A stretch of 64,000 bases of DNA from Adhaeribacter pallidiroseus (lineage in GTDB: Bacteria > Bacteroidota > Bacteroidia > Cytophagales > Hymenobacteraceae). The notes below the pieces were generated by a model, which had not been told where the DNA came from, made no database searches, and worked only from the letters and a program-made list of their open reading frames with translations. Positions 28,347 through 36,165 of this stretch are shown one piece after another. The position numbers and the translations under genes were made by a program. Every line of letters starts with the position of its first letter. Position 1 is the stretch's first letter. The stretch covers positions 3,782,001 to 3,846,000 of the forward strand of contig NZ_QASA01000001.1 of the NCBI RefSeq assembly GCF_003340495.1, written 5' to 3'.

Positions 28347-29567
28347 TTAATAATAGCGAGTGGTTAACAATTCCAGGTAAGCTCCTGCAATAAAGCGCTC
28401 GTGGGTAGGAGAAAGTAATAGTTGTAAATCAACGTCTTTATAGATCGCTGATCCTTCCCGGGCAGTAGCTGTGAGATACTCTGGTTTAAAAACACTGATT
28501 TGCTGATAAGGCCAGGGCTTCGTGCCACCTCCATACGGAATCATCCATTCAAAGGCTTTCTTTAAGCTTTTACCGTTAACAGAGTTATAATCCCATAAAT
28601 TTATACCCACACTTTCTGCACAATTAGCCAAGTTAAACCACTGCGCTAAATTTTTGTTGCAATATGTCCAGGCGTTAGTTCGGGTCAGTTCATAGGTTTG
28701 TTCTCCTAGAAGTGTTAACTGACTTTCGATTCTGTTGTAAGTTTGTTTTTCTATGATAGACTTAGCCAAGGTTTTATTGCCGATGAATAAAGCATAAGTA
28801 ACTACCTGAACGTCATAAGCCGTACCGATGTTGTTAGGAGCAATTTTCGCCTTCTTGCCTTTGTCGCTGGTTAGTAACCAGGTTAAATATTCGCTAAACC
28901 AGTCCTGCAAGGCTTGCTGATTATCCGGCGCCCAGGAGTTGGAGCCGGCCAATAATTGCACACCATCAATAAGTTCCGAAAAGGACTCTGTATCCACAAT
29001 GCCAGTGCCGTAAACGGCATTGTCTCCTTGAATTAGTTGGGCGTATTTTAAATGAGGATTCATACGGGTAGCACTATCCAGAAAAAACACTTTTAAAAGC
29101 TCCGTTGCTTTGGCAGCATATTGCTCGTTATCTGTAAAGTAATAAGCCAGGCCAAGTATCCAAATATCCCTACTTATATCGCGTACGTAAGAATTATCTT
29201 TAATATCATTTACCTCCGGGTTGGTTTGTCCGTCTTTTTGAATGTAAGGCAATCCGGTAGAAGTACTCGGGTTAGGCCACCAATAAGGCGCTAAACTCAG
29301 GTAATCGTTCTTACTGCCACTGAGCGGTGTAGCCGCTTTATTCACGATAGAATAAGGAGCTTTCGGGAGTACCGCGTTGGCACTGGAAATTAAAATTTTA
29401 AGTGCTACTAAGCACTCTTGGTTGCCCGCATTAATATTAACTTTACTTTCCAATAAATGATCACCGCTCATCTGAAAAGTAGCAGGTCTCAATTGAGCAA
29501 AAACGGACGACGAAGCAAGCCATGTAATTAAAAATAAATTCAAAATAAATGATAAACCTGTTTTCAT
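28347..29567 (-). CDS. alginate lyase family (PF05426-type fold) secreted protein with altered active site
   Basis: From ATG at 29567 the product is 406 residues with a signal peptide (WLASSSVFAQ). The alpha/alpha-toroid family blocks are present: DYLSLAPYWWPNP, the QLLAG segment, and ELTRTNAWTYCNKNLAQWF. The block normally read as NNHGTxYD, whose Asn and His act in catalysis in characterised members, is NNIGTAYD here. Thus the fold is clear but normal lyase chemistry is doubtful. The upstream 10 residues of the open frame are excluded because the signal peptide starts cleanly at MKTGLS. Confidence 0.82.
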   Translation of the reverse strand: MKTGLSFILNLFLITWLASSSVFAQLRPATFQMSGDHLLESKVNINAGNQECLVALKILISSANAVLPKAPYSIVNKAATPLSGSKNDYLSLAPYWWPNPSTSTGLPYIQKDGQTNPEVNDIKDNSYVRDISRDIWILGLAYYFTDNEQYAAKATELLKVFFLDSATRMNPHLKYAQLIQGDNAVYGTGIVDTESFSELIDGVQLLAGSNSWAPDNQQALQDWFSEYLTWLLTSDKGKKAKIAPNNIGTAYDVQVVTYALFIGNKTLAKSIIEKQTYNRIESQLTLLGEQTYELTRTNAWTYCNKNLAQWFNLANCAESVGINLWDYNSVNGKSLKKAFEWMIPYGGGTKPWPYQQISVFKPEYLTATAREGSAIYKDVDLQLLLSPTHERFIAGAYLELLTTRYY

Positions 29568-29831
29568 TATTAAGAGATTAGTGCATAAAAAGTACACTTC
29601 AAAGATACTACGACCTAGCTATATTTAACTAATCCTAAATTGTACTTAACCGGAAGGTTGATTGAAGTAAAGTATATTTTTTTAAAATAATTAAGTATTG
29701 CCTATCTTAGCCTCTCACAGTTATTAATTATTATAGCGTTGTTGATTCTAGCAACATTTTTCATAGCTAGATATTGCCGGTATTTAAATCTCGCAATAGG
29801 ATTTATATTCACATTTACTTGTTACTATTAT

Positions 29832-30284
29832 ATGAAATTATTGTTCTGGGTGTTACTTTCATGCTGTTGTGCCTTGAGTTATGGCTATCATGAAAAGCAA
29901 GAAATCCCTAACCAACTAAATAGTTTACTTACCGGAAAATGGACGAGTAAACAAGTTCAGGTTCAATATATTGTAGATAGCCATTTAGTGCACGAAGAAA
30001 AACTCACCGTTGAAAAAGGCAAAGCCTATATTTTTGATAAAACATCGGTCAGGGTGGAATACCAGGGTGGAACTACGGCACTGGGGTCTTATAAGGTTAT
30101 GCTGGAAGAAGAAAGAAAGAAAATAGCACTAGACTTACCCGGTAACAGCACTACTTATAGCTTGATTGCAATAACCCCCACCAGTATGGTTTGGCAAAAA
30201 GATTTAGAAGATACTTATTACTACGAAGGATTCACCCGCAAATCGGCGGAAAGAGCTATTTATACCGAAGAATTTGTCAGGTAA
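29832..30284 (+). CDS. unknown secreted lipocalin-like protein
   Basis: From ATG at 29832 the protein is 150 residues, with a signal peptide (LFWVLLSCCCALSYG). The mature part is beta-rich, with LTGKWTSKQVQV, then alternating strands such as LTVEKGKAYIF and ALGSYKVMLE, consistent with a lipocalin-like or DUF-type domain (the phrase 'LTGKW' often opens such domains). No specific family was recognised. An in-frame upstream ATG (29739) would add a second hydrophobic segment and is less likely. Confidence 0.65.
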   Translation: MKLLFWVLLSCCCALSYGYHEKQEIPNQLNSLLTGKWTSKQVQVQYIVDSHLVHEEKLTVEKGKAYIFDKTSVRVEYQGGTTALGSYKVMLEEERKKIALDLPGNSTTYSLIAITPTSMVWQKDLEDTYYYEGFTRKSAERAIYTEEFVR

Positions 30285-30300
30285 ACAGCGTTTACCTTTT
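30279..30300 (+). terminator. hairpin over the stop codon
   Basis: AGGTAAAC (30279-30286) and GTTTACCT (30290-30297) form an 8-bp stem with a 3-nt loop, then TTTT. The TAA stop of the preceding gene is within the left arm. Confidence 0.6.
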
Positions 30301-30925
30301 AGTAATATTTTAAGTTATTCTTTCAATGTTGTTTGTAGTAGTACTTGGGCTCTTTCACCAGAAATTCATAAAAAATTTATAATTTTCCGTTTTAACTAAA
30401 TAGTTTATTTAGAAAAAGACTACGTAAATGTTGTTAATTTAGCACTATACGCCGCACTTTTAGAAAAGCTAATGGCATAACCGATCTGTTGTAAACATTT
30501 CTACATGATAGAAAGGTAATTCCTTCCAGAATGCGGCTTATTTCAATGCATTGAAAACCTCTCCAGAGCTTGCTTGCATTACATGTGATTATACCGTTAT
30601 GATATTTAAAAACAAAGGTGACTAGCGCTTTATTCCAGCTATACTATTATTTTAAGAGTTATTTAAAAAATTCCTGAAATCTTGTAACTTACATTACGCT
30701 TCCGAATAAACAATTTTTACTTTGTAATCAATTTAAAAGAGGAAACCCGATACATCCAGAACTTCTTCTGGCTATTAGCGGGAATTTGATAAGTAAAAAA
30801 TACCGGCGATTATAAAGGAGATACAAGACTTACCTATAAGTATGTTAAAAAATTACGATCTTCGCTTTTTATAATTTACATGCACTTGCCAAAGTATACA
30901 TTAAAGAAAAAGGATAAGTAGTTAT
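30301..30925. other. intergenic region, nothing recognised
   Basis: AT-rich, stop-dense on both strands, no RNA gene or strong repeat seen. It probably contains the promoter of the 53-aa gene that follows. Confidence 0.5.
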
Positions 30926-31087
30926 ATGGAAATAGTGTACTGGTTTCTTATTTTTATTCCAATTGCCCTTTTTGCCACCGGGATTACAGCGGTTTATCTT
31001 TATAAATACTACGAACGCATTCCCAAAATCCCGCATAAACGGCGAAAGAAAAGACGTCGGAAACCCAAGCTAAACTGGGATGAATAA
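30926..31087 (+). CDS. 53-residue single-span membrane protein with basic tail
   Basis: ATG at 30926 opens a 54-codon frame. Residues 3-27 are hydrophobic (VYWFLIFIPIALFATG plus more), followed by a Tyr-rich membrane boundary and a strongly basic tail with KRRKKRRRKPK. A purine-rich AAAAAGGATAAG stretch about 10 nt upstream could be a ribosome site. Organisation (N-out or N-in single span with a positive cytoplasmic end) and purine-rich spacing suggest a real small protein of unknown role. Confidence 0.55.
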   Translation: MEIVYWFLIFIPIALFATGITAVYLYKYYERIPKIPHKRRKKRRRKPKLNWDE

Positions 31088-31296
31088 TTTAAAATTAACA
31101 ATAATCCTGCTTTTAATCCATAAGATGTTTTCTCCGCTACCTTTAAGCAGGTAACTTACTTCATAACCTAACCAAGTAAACCCACCAAATACAAAATAAG
31201 CAGTTCAGCCACTAACCTTATTATATCTAACCTGGGCCTTGTAATTTTGTCGAGTAACTTTATACTTTTATTTTTAAATTTTAACTTATTGGGTGT

Positions 31297-31701
31297 TCAG
31301 GTCTGGACAATAGTAGTCTGTAATCCTAGCAGTAGACCATTTGATGATTTTCCTAAGAGCAAGGCTGTAAGAATACGGCTACCAATCCGGTAAACTTTTG
31401 TATTTTGTAAGTGTTGCTCACAAAAGGCTTGTAAAATAACAATCTGCTTTGCAGTATTATCAACCAATGGTGTTTCGTTATTTAATGTGGTTACATGCCT
31501 GAAAAAAGAAGCCACATCCGTTACTTCTACCGGCCTTTTTGCGGCATTCCCGGTTAAAGCAACCAGCTCTTTCTCCGTTAAGATATCGGGTAAAGCTACC
31601 TCAAACTGTACTACTTCTAACGGATAATCTGCTTCGCTTTGATAACACAAGCCAGTTGTTAGCTCCTGAAGTTTAGCTTTTATTTCTTCTGACGACACCA
31701 A
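31297..31701 (-). CDS. nuclease A inhibitor-like (NuiA family) protein
   Basis: This 134-residue cytosolic protein resembles NuiA (PF07924): SEEIKAKLQELTTGLCYQSE, then DYPLEVVQFE and an ELVALTGNAAKRPVEVTDVASFFRHVT block that matches the conserved family core. NuiA proteins bind and inhibit NucA-type DNA/RNA non-specific nucleases. Directly upstream on the same strand (35 nt away) is a secreted nuclease of exactly that class, so this gene probably gives protection against its own enzyme. Family assignment is from motif memory, not a search. Confidence 0.72.
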   Translation of the reverse strand: MVSSEEIKAKLQELTTGLCYQSEADYPLEVVQFEVALPDILTEKELVALTGNAAKRPVEVTDVASFFRHVTTLNNETPLVDNTAKQIVILQAFCEQHLQNTKVYRIGSRILTALLLGKSSNGLLLGLQTTIVQT

Positions 31702-31736
31702 ATGCCCGGTTTTTAAATTTCTAAATACGTTTGGTA

Positions 31737-32588
31737 TTACTGAGTTGGCCCTTTATCTATTTGCGCTTCTAAAACCTGCTGAATCTGCTCCGGAACTGCC
31801 GAAAATAAGTTGTATCCAGTAGCCTGCTCGATAGCATCCACGGTAGTTCTATACAAGCCCCAATCTGCCTGCACGCCATTACTATTAGGAGTATCGATGG
31901 CAATAACCCGGGTATCTTGGGCAATCCGGTTAATATCATCATCACCGGCGGGTAGTATGAGTAAAACCTTCCATATTTGTTTCGGAACTTTTACCCGGCC
32001 TTCGCTAATACTAAGAGCTGGACCATTAGAACCAGTACCTCCCGAACCGTAATTACCCATAATAACATATACCTCCTGACCTTGATCTACTAAATCACGG
32101 GTATAATCTTCCAGGTTGGCCCAGGTATTTCGATTATTGTCCGGTGCCTGGGGGATCATGTTCGTCATCAGGAAAGTAGCTGAATTATCCATGATGCTTT
32201 TGGTTCTATCCGCTGAAGGACAATTATGGCCTCGATCAAATCCGCTGTTCGTATAGCTGCCCGGGCTTACCTGGTACCAGTCTCCGGGTAGGCTCTCGTC
32301 TGCCCGGAAATCATCTTGCCGGGGTGCAGTGCCGAACCACTCTTTACTTACATGCCAACTTACCCAATTAGGAATCCCTGCTTCCCGGTTATAGGAAAGC
32401 ACATATTGCTGTTTCTCTATTAAGTAATTGTTAGAATTTAGAACATCTGTTACCGCATTACTAGGGTTACCCAAAGCCAGGTGTTCGCTGGTAGAGATAA
32501 ACTTAGATTTTCGGGGAGCAACTGCGGTATCTTTACAACCAGTAATTACTAAAACAAAAAGGAAAATAGTTGTAAAGTGCCGGAACAT
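31737..32588 (-). CDS. DNA/RNA non-specific endonuclease (NucA/EndoG type), lipoprotein
   Basis: From ATG at 32588 the product is 283 residues with a lipoprotein signal (FVLVITGCKD). The beta-beta-alpha-metal nuclease domain shows YVLSYNREAGIPNWVSWHVS, the catalytic motif GFDRGHNCPSADRT (DRGH, His as general base), and MTNMIPQAPDNNRNTWANLE, including the metal-binding Asn (NRNTW). It degrades DNA and RNA outside the cell or in the envelope. The open frame extends 15 codons further, but the lipoprotein signal fixes the start. The probable inhibitor gene follows at 31701. Confidence 0.93.
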   Translation of the reverse strand: MFRHFTTIFLFVLVITGCKDTAVAPRKSKFISTSEHLALGNPSNAVTDVLNSNNYLIEKQQYVLSYNREAGIPNWVSWHVSKEWFGTAPRQDDFRADESLPGDWYQVSPGSYTNSGFDRGHNCPSADRTKSIMDNSATFLMTNMIPQAPDNNRNTWANLEDYTRDLVDQGQEVYVIMGNYGSGGTGSNGPALSISEGRVKVPKQIWKVLLILPAGDDDINRIAQDTRVIAIDTPNSNGVQADWGLYRTTVDAIEQATGYNLFSAVPEQIQQVLEAQIDKGPTQ

Positions 32589-32783
32589 ACTTGAGAAATT
32601 ATAATTTAAATCAAATATAGGCTGTTTATACAACCTGCAGGTTATTATACAACCAAAATTCCGGGCTAGATACTTTATCTGTTGCTGAGTGTTTATCTTC
32701 CGGACAATGACTTTGCTAAGAACAATTTTTTAAATTTTTTGATTATTGCTACCTAATTATGCCTAGTTATTGATAGGCATAAT

Positions 32784-33740
32784 TTAAGAAGCCCGGGATG
32801 CCAACACTTCCTGCACGGTAGTCCATTGAATATGGGGATACCGGTTATTATCAAGTGGTTCTAATTTAGGCAGGCCGCTCAACATATTGCGTAAGTACTG
32901 CATGCCTTGCCACGGTGGAAAAACTTCCTGATTCTGAGGGGAAACAATGCGCGTAATTTTTATGAGAGTGTCCAGGGCTCCTAAACCACCCAGGCGTAGT
33001 AAACGAAAATGTTTGCCAGTAGCTTTACTAGCCGCTTCTTGCAACCCACGCGCACTGAGCACATTGCCGGCAATGCGCAGGAAACGAGGGGTGATAGCAT
33101 CCAGGGCCGCGGCGGCGGTATACTCAGCAGTATTTTCAACGGTGGTAAAATCCAAGAGTTGGTCGGGGTTGCCCCAATACATTACTCGATTAACCGGAAA
33201 CAAAACAAGCGGAGCCTGGCCCGTGAGCAAATCCGAGAACATGCCATTCAGGATAGAAGTAGCCGCAATGGGCGTAGCAGCTATTCGTTCGGCAAATTCC
33301 TGGCGCAGATCCAGGTTTCGGTTTGTTCCCCGCGGAAGCTTTGTAAAATCAATGGCGTAGTCCGAAGGAATAAAACGGGGAACACCTGCCGCAACAGCTG
33401 CTTGTAGCAAAGCAGTTTGCGTTTCAACCATTACTTCCCGGAGCCCCGACAAGGCAGAAACCACACATGTACCTCCCGCACAAGCTGTAGTTAATGCCGA
33501 TGCACTAGCGAAATCTACCTCTAGCAGCAACATGCCTTGTTTTTGCAAAGCCTTTAATTTATCGTTGGTTTTTCCAGGGCGCACAAGGGCTCTCACAACA
33601 GCTCCTTGTTGCAGCAGAAAACGCGCGACGCGCCCTCCCAGATCTCCGGTTACCCCAGCCAGAATAATTGTATGGTTTGAATGAGTATTCTGATTCAAGC
33701 TTGTTTTTTTAATTTTTATTCCTGAACCATAACAGTACAC
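32784..33740 (-). CDS. NmrA-like NAD(P)-binding protein (atypical SDR, aromatic alcohol reductase-like)
   Basis: The 318-residue frame holds a Rossmann fold with the dinucleotide motif AGVTGDLGGRVARFLLQQGA, followed by VRALVRPGKT (NADP-type Arg) and RFIPSDYAIDFTKLPRG, which is typical of NmrA/isoflavone-reductase-like proteins. Function may be redox chemistry on a small aromatic or redox sensing. The start is uncertain: GTG at 33740 gives 23 residues of poor quality before the Rossmann strand, and a TTG at about 33698 is an alternative. A 15-bp inverted repeat lies immediately upstream (33745-33780). Confidence 0.82.
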   Translation of the reverse strand: MYCYGSGIKIKKTSLNQNTHSNHTIILAGVTGDLGGRVARFLLQQGAVVRALVRPGKTNDKLKALQKQGMLLLEVDFASASALTTACAGGTCVVSALSGLREVMVETQTALLQAAVAAGVPRFIPSDYAIDFTKLPRGTNRNLDLRQEFAERIAATPIAATSILNGMFSDLLTGQAPLVLFPVNRVMYWGNPDQLLDFTTVENTAEYTAAAALDAITPRFLRIAGNVLSARGLQEAASKATGKHFRLLRLGGLGALDTLIKITRIVSPQNQEVFPPWQGMQYLRNMLSGLPKLEPLDNNRYPHIQWTTVQEVLASRAS

Positions 33741-33744
33741 CGCG

Positions 33745-33780
33745 TTAAAAGTTAAATAAAATGAGTTATTTAACTTTTAA
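33745..33780. promoter_or_regulatory. 15-bp perfect inverted repeat, operator or leader hairpin
   Basis: TTAAAAGTTAAATAA (33745-33759) and TTATTTAACTTTTAA (33766-33780) are exact reverse complements with a 6-nt spacer. The repeat abuts the first in-frame start of the NmrA-like gene (33740) in the divergent promoter region. Confidence 0.55.
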
Positions 33781-34179
33781 TTAGTTTGTCAAAATCATTA
33801 TAAAAACATGGAATCAGCCGGTAAAAGCAAGTTTCAAAATTCGGTTTAAAGTTGTTTATAGGCTATAATTACAGAAACTTACCTAATTAACCCCGCTGTA
33901 GCGCCGACTTTAAGATTTTAAAATAAATTTTTCAGAGAAAATTATAGAAATATAAAACCAAACACACCAAGCGAAAACGTCCCTAAAACTTTCCTATTTT
34001 TTAAGTTTTACAGCAAACAAACAAGAAAATTTTTTAAATTTTATCTCTTTACAACAAGGCTATTCTTGAAGCTGGTTTCTACAACTTTAATATCTGTTTT
34101 TTGTAGCCACATTTACATCTAAGTTGTTTAAATTGCGTTATAAACACTTAGCAGTTACTACTTTAATAATCTGTCTGCT
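33781..34179. other. intergenic region between divergent genes
   Basis: AT-rich and non-coding. A T6A3T4 run lies at 34029-34042. No RNA gene was recognised. It should contain the promoter of the exported protein at 34180. Confidence 0.5.
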
Positions 34180-35445
34180 ATGCTGAAACGTTTTACCCTT
34201 AGCTGTACTTTTTTCCTGATAGTGTTGTTTCCAACGTGGGCTACCCAGGTACTTGTGGCCATGGACAATACTCAAAAAGATCACCTAAAAGCTTACGGCG
34301 TGGTTTATTGGGTTTTACAACATCAGCAAACAGCAGATTGGTTGCTCAATTACCGGGGAGGCAGCTTTGCTTTTCCGCACACGCCAGCCATCGAGAACGA
34401 GCTGCGGGTTCGGGGCGTTACATACGAAGTAATTTCGGATGCGCAATATAACCAGATTCTAACGCAGATTGCGGCTCCGGATAGCAACATGGATGTAGTA
34501 AAATTAGAAAAAGCCCCACGGATTGCCATTTATTCCCCTAAAATAAAACAGCCTTGGGATGATGCCGTTACCCTGGTTTTAACCTACGCCGAAATACCGT
34601 ACGATTTGCTTTTTGATGAAGAAGTACTGGAACAGAAATTATTAAAATACGATTGGCTGCACCTGCACCACGAAGATTTTACGGGACAGTACGGTAAATC
34701 GGCGCGGTGGCAACGGAGTCAGGAATGGTTCCGGGCTCAACAACAAGAATCTGAAGCATTAGCTAAAAAGTATAACTTTGCCAAAGTGCCGCAAATGAAA
34801 CTAGCCGTAGTAAAAGATATTAAAGCTTTTGTGGCTGGTGGCGGATTTATGTTTGCGATGTGCTCGGCCACCGATACCTACGATATTGCCTTGGCTGCTA
34901 ACGGCGTAGACATGGTTGATGCTTTATTTGACGGCGATGGCATAGACCCACAAGCGCAGCAAAAACTGGATTTTTCTAAAACTTTTGCTTTTAAAGATTT
35001 TACCATTATTTCCAGCCCTTACGACGGTGAATTTTCCAGTATTGATAACCAGCGCCGGGAACGTGATATTTACCAGGATAACGACTTTTTTTCATTATTT
35101 ACTTTTTCGGCGAAATGGGACCCTATTCCTACTATGCTTACCCAAAATCACGAAAAAACCATTAAAGGCTTTATGGGCCAGACCACTGCTTTTAAAAAAC
35201 AGTACATTAAGTCCGAAGTTATAATTATGGGCGAAACCAAAGCAGCTAACGAAGTGCGTTACATGCACGGCACCATTGCCAAAGGCACCTGGACGTTTTA
35301 TGGCGGTCACGATCCCGAAGATTACCAGCACGTACCCGGCGAAGAACCTACCGATTTGGCTTTGCATCCTAACTCGCCCGGTTACCGCCTTATATTAAAT
35401 AACATTCTCTTTCCGGCCGCTAAAAAGAAAAAACCTAAAACATAA
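34180..35445 (+). CDS. exported Bacteroidota protein often labelled 'asparagine synthetase B'
   Basis: The 421-residue product has a signal peptide (cleavage near PTWATQV). The central part (about 108-300) looks like an amidotransferase-like Rossmann fold (PRIAIYSPKIKQPWDDAV, GGGFMFAMCSATDTYDIALA), and the C-terminal part has GTWTFYGGHDPEDYQH. I recall this family as commonly annotated asparagine synthetase B, but neither a Cys2 amidotransferase domain nor an ATP-pyrophosphatase SGGxDS motif is visible, so the name is probably wrong. Actual role unknown; it acts outside the cytoplasm. Single gene. Confidence 0.75.
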   Translation: MLKRFTLSCTFFLIVLFPTWATQVLVAMDNTQKDHLKAYGVVYWVLQHQQTADWLLNYRGGSFAFPHTPAIENELRVRGVTYEVISDAQYNQILTQIAAPDSNMDVVKLEKAPRIAIYSPKIKQPWDDAVTLVLTYAEIPYDLLFDEEVLEQKLLKYDWLHLHHEDFTGQYGKSARWQRSQEWFRAQQQESEALAKKYNFAKVPQMKLAVVKDIKAFVAGGGFMFAMCSATDTYDIALAANGVDMVDALFDGDGIDPQAQQKLDFSKTFAFKDFTIISSPYDGEFSSIDNQRRERDIYQDNDFFSLFTFSAKWDPIPTMLTQNHEKTIKGFMGQTTAFKKQYIKSEVIIMGETKAANEVRYMHGTIAKGTWTFYGGHDPEDYQHVPGEEPTDLALHPNSPGYRLILNNILFPAAKKKKPKT

Positions 35446-36165
35446 TTTTTCTCTTCAATCAAATTCCCAAGCTTCACTTCCAATAGTAAGAAAACATTAA
35501 TCTGGCGCGAAGTTATGCTATTTTTTGCCGCAGGTATATGGTATTTATATGTTAGCTGCCTTTAAATTAAACTAGCATTTGCACGTTCTGGGTTTCTGAT
35601 GAAAGCTGCTCTATTTTATATTAAAGTAATTCAAATACATTAATTATTGCTTCAGATTTATTCCGATACAATCACATCTAAGGGGCACCTTTCTGATTGT
35701 ATACTTTCCTATTCTTCTTTTATATCCTAGCCGCACATTAAATAAATAAGGCACTTAATTTTCCTCCCATTAATATGGTGCAGCAAAAACATCCGGATCA
35801 AAACAATTAAATTTTAAGTTGGCAAACTATTCGGTACAGCAGTTATAGCTTCCAAATTTAAATTTAACCTGAATAATATATTAATGATCTAATATTAATT
35901 TTAAAAATAAATACGAATTTATAAAAGGGCACAACATGTGCTTCCTGTTGAATAATTTCACTATTACTTTTTTAAAACAAGTATAAAGTTTGCCTTTCAT
36001 GCCCAATCTTATACTTTTTACTTAACACAGTAACTAACATTAATAAATACCTTAACCTAACACTGATTAGACTTTACTAATTATTTCTAGAAAACCTCTA
36101 CAATTTAAAAAATTCACAAACGCTAACCTTCCATTACCAAGCTAATTCCAATATTTATAACAAAT
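35446..36165. other. 720-nt AT-rich intergenic region
   Basis: No frame, RNA gene or long inverted repeat was recognised on either strand. It separates the exported protein from the DUF3857 gene and probably contains the latter's promoter. Confidence 0.5.

Noticed and set aside
29739-29831. Upstream start for the lipocalin-like protein
   Set aside because: It would add a second hydrophobic stretch in front of a complete signal peptide; the ATG at 29832 is more natural.
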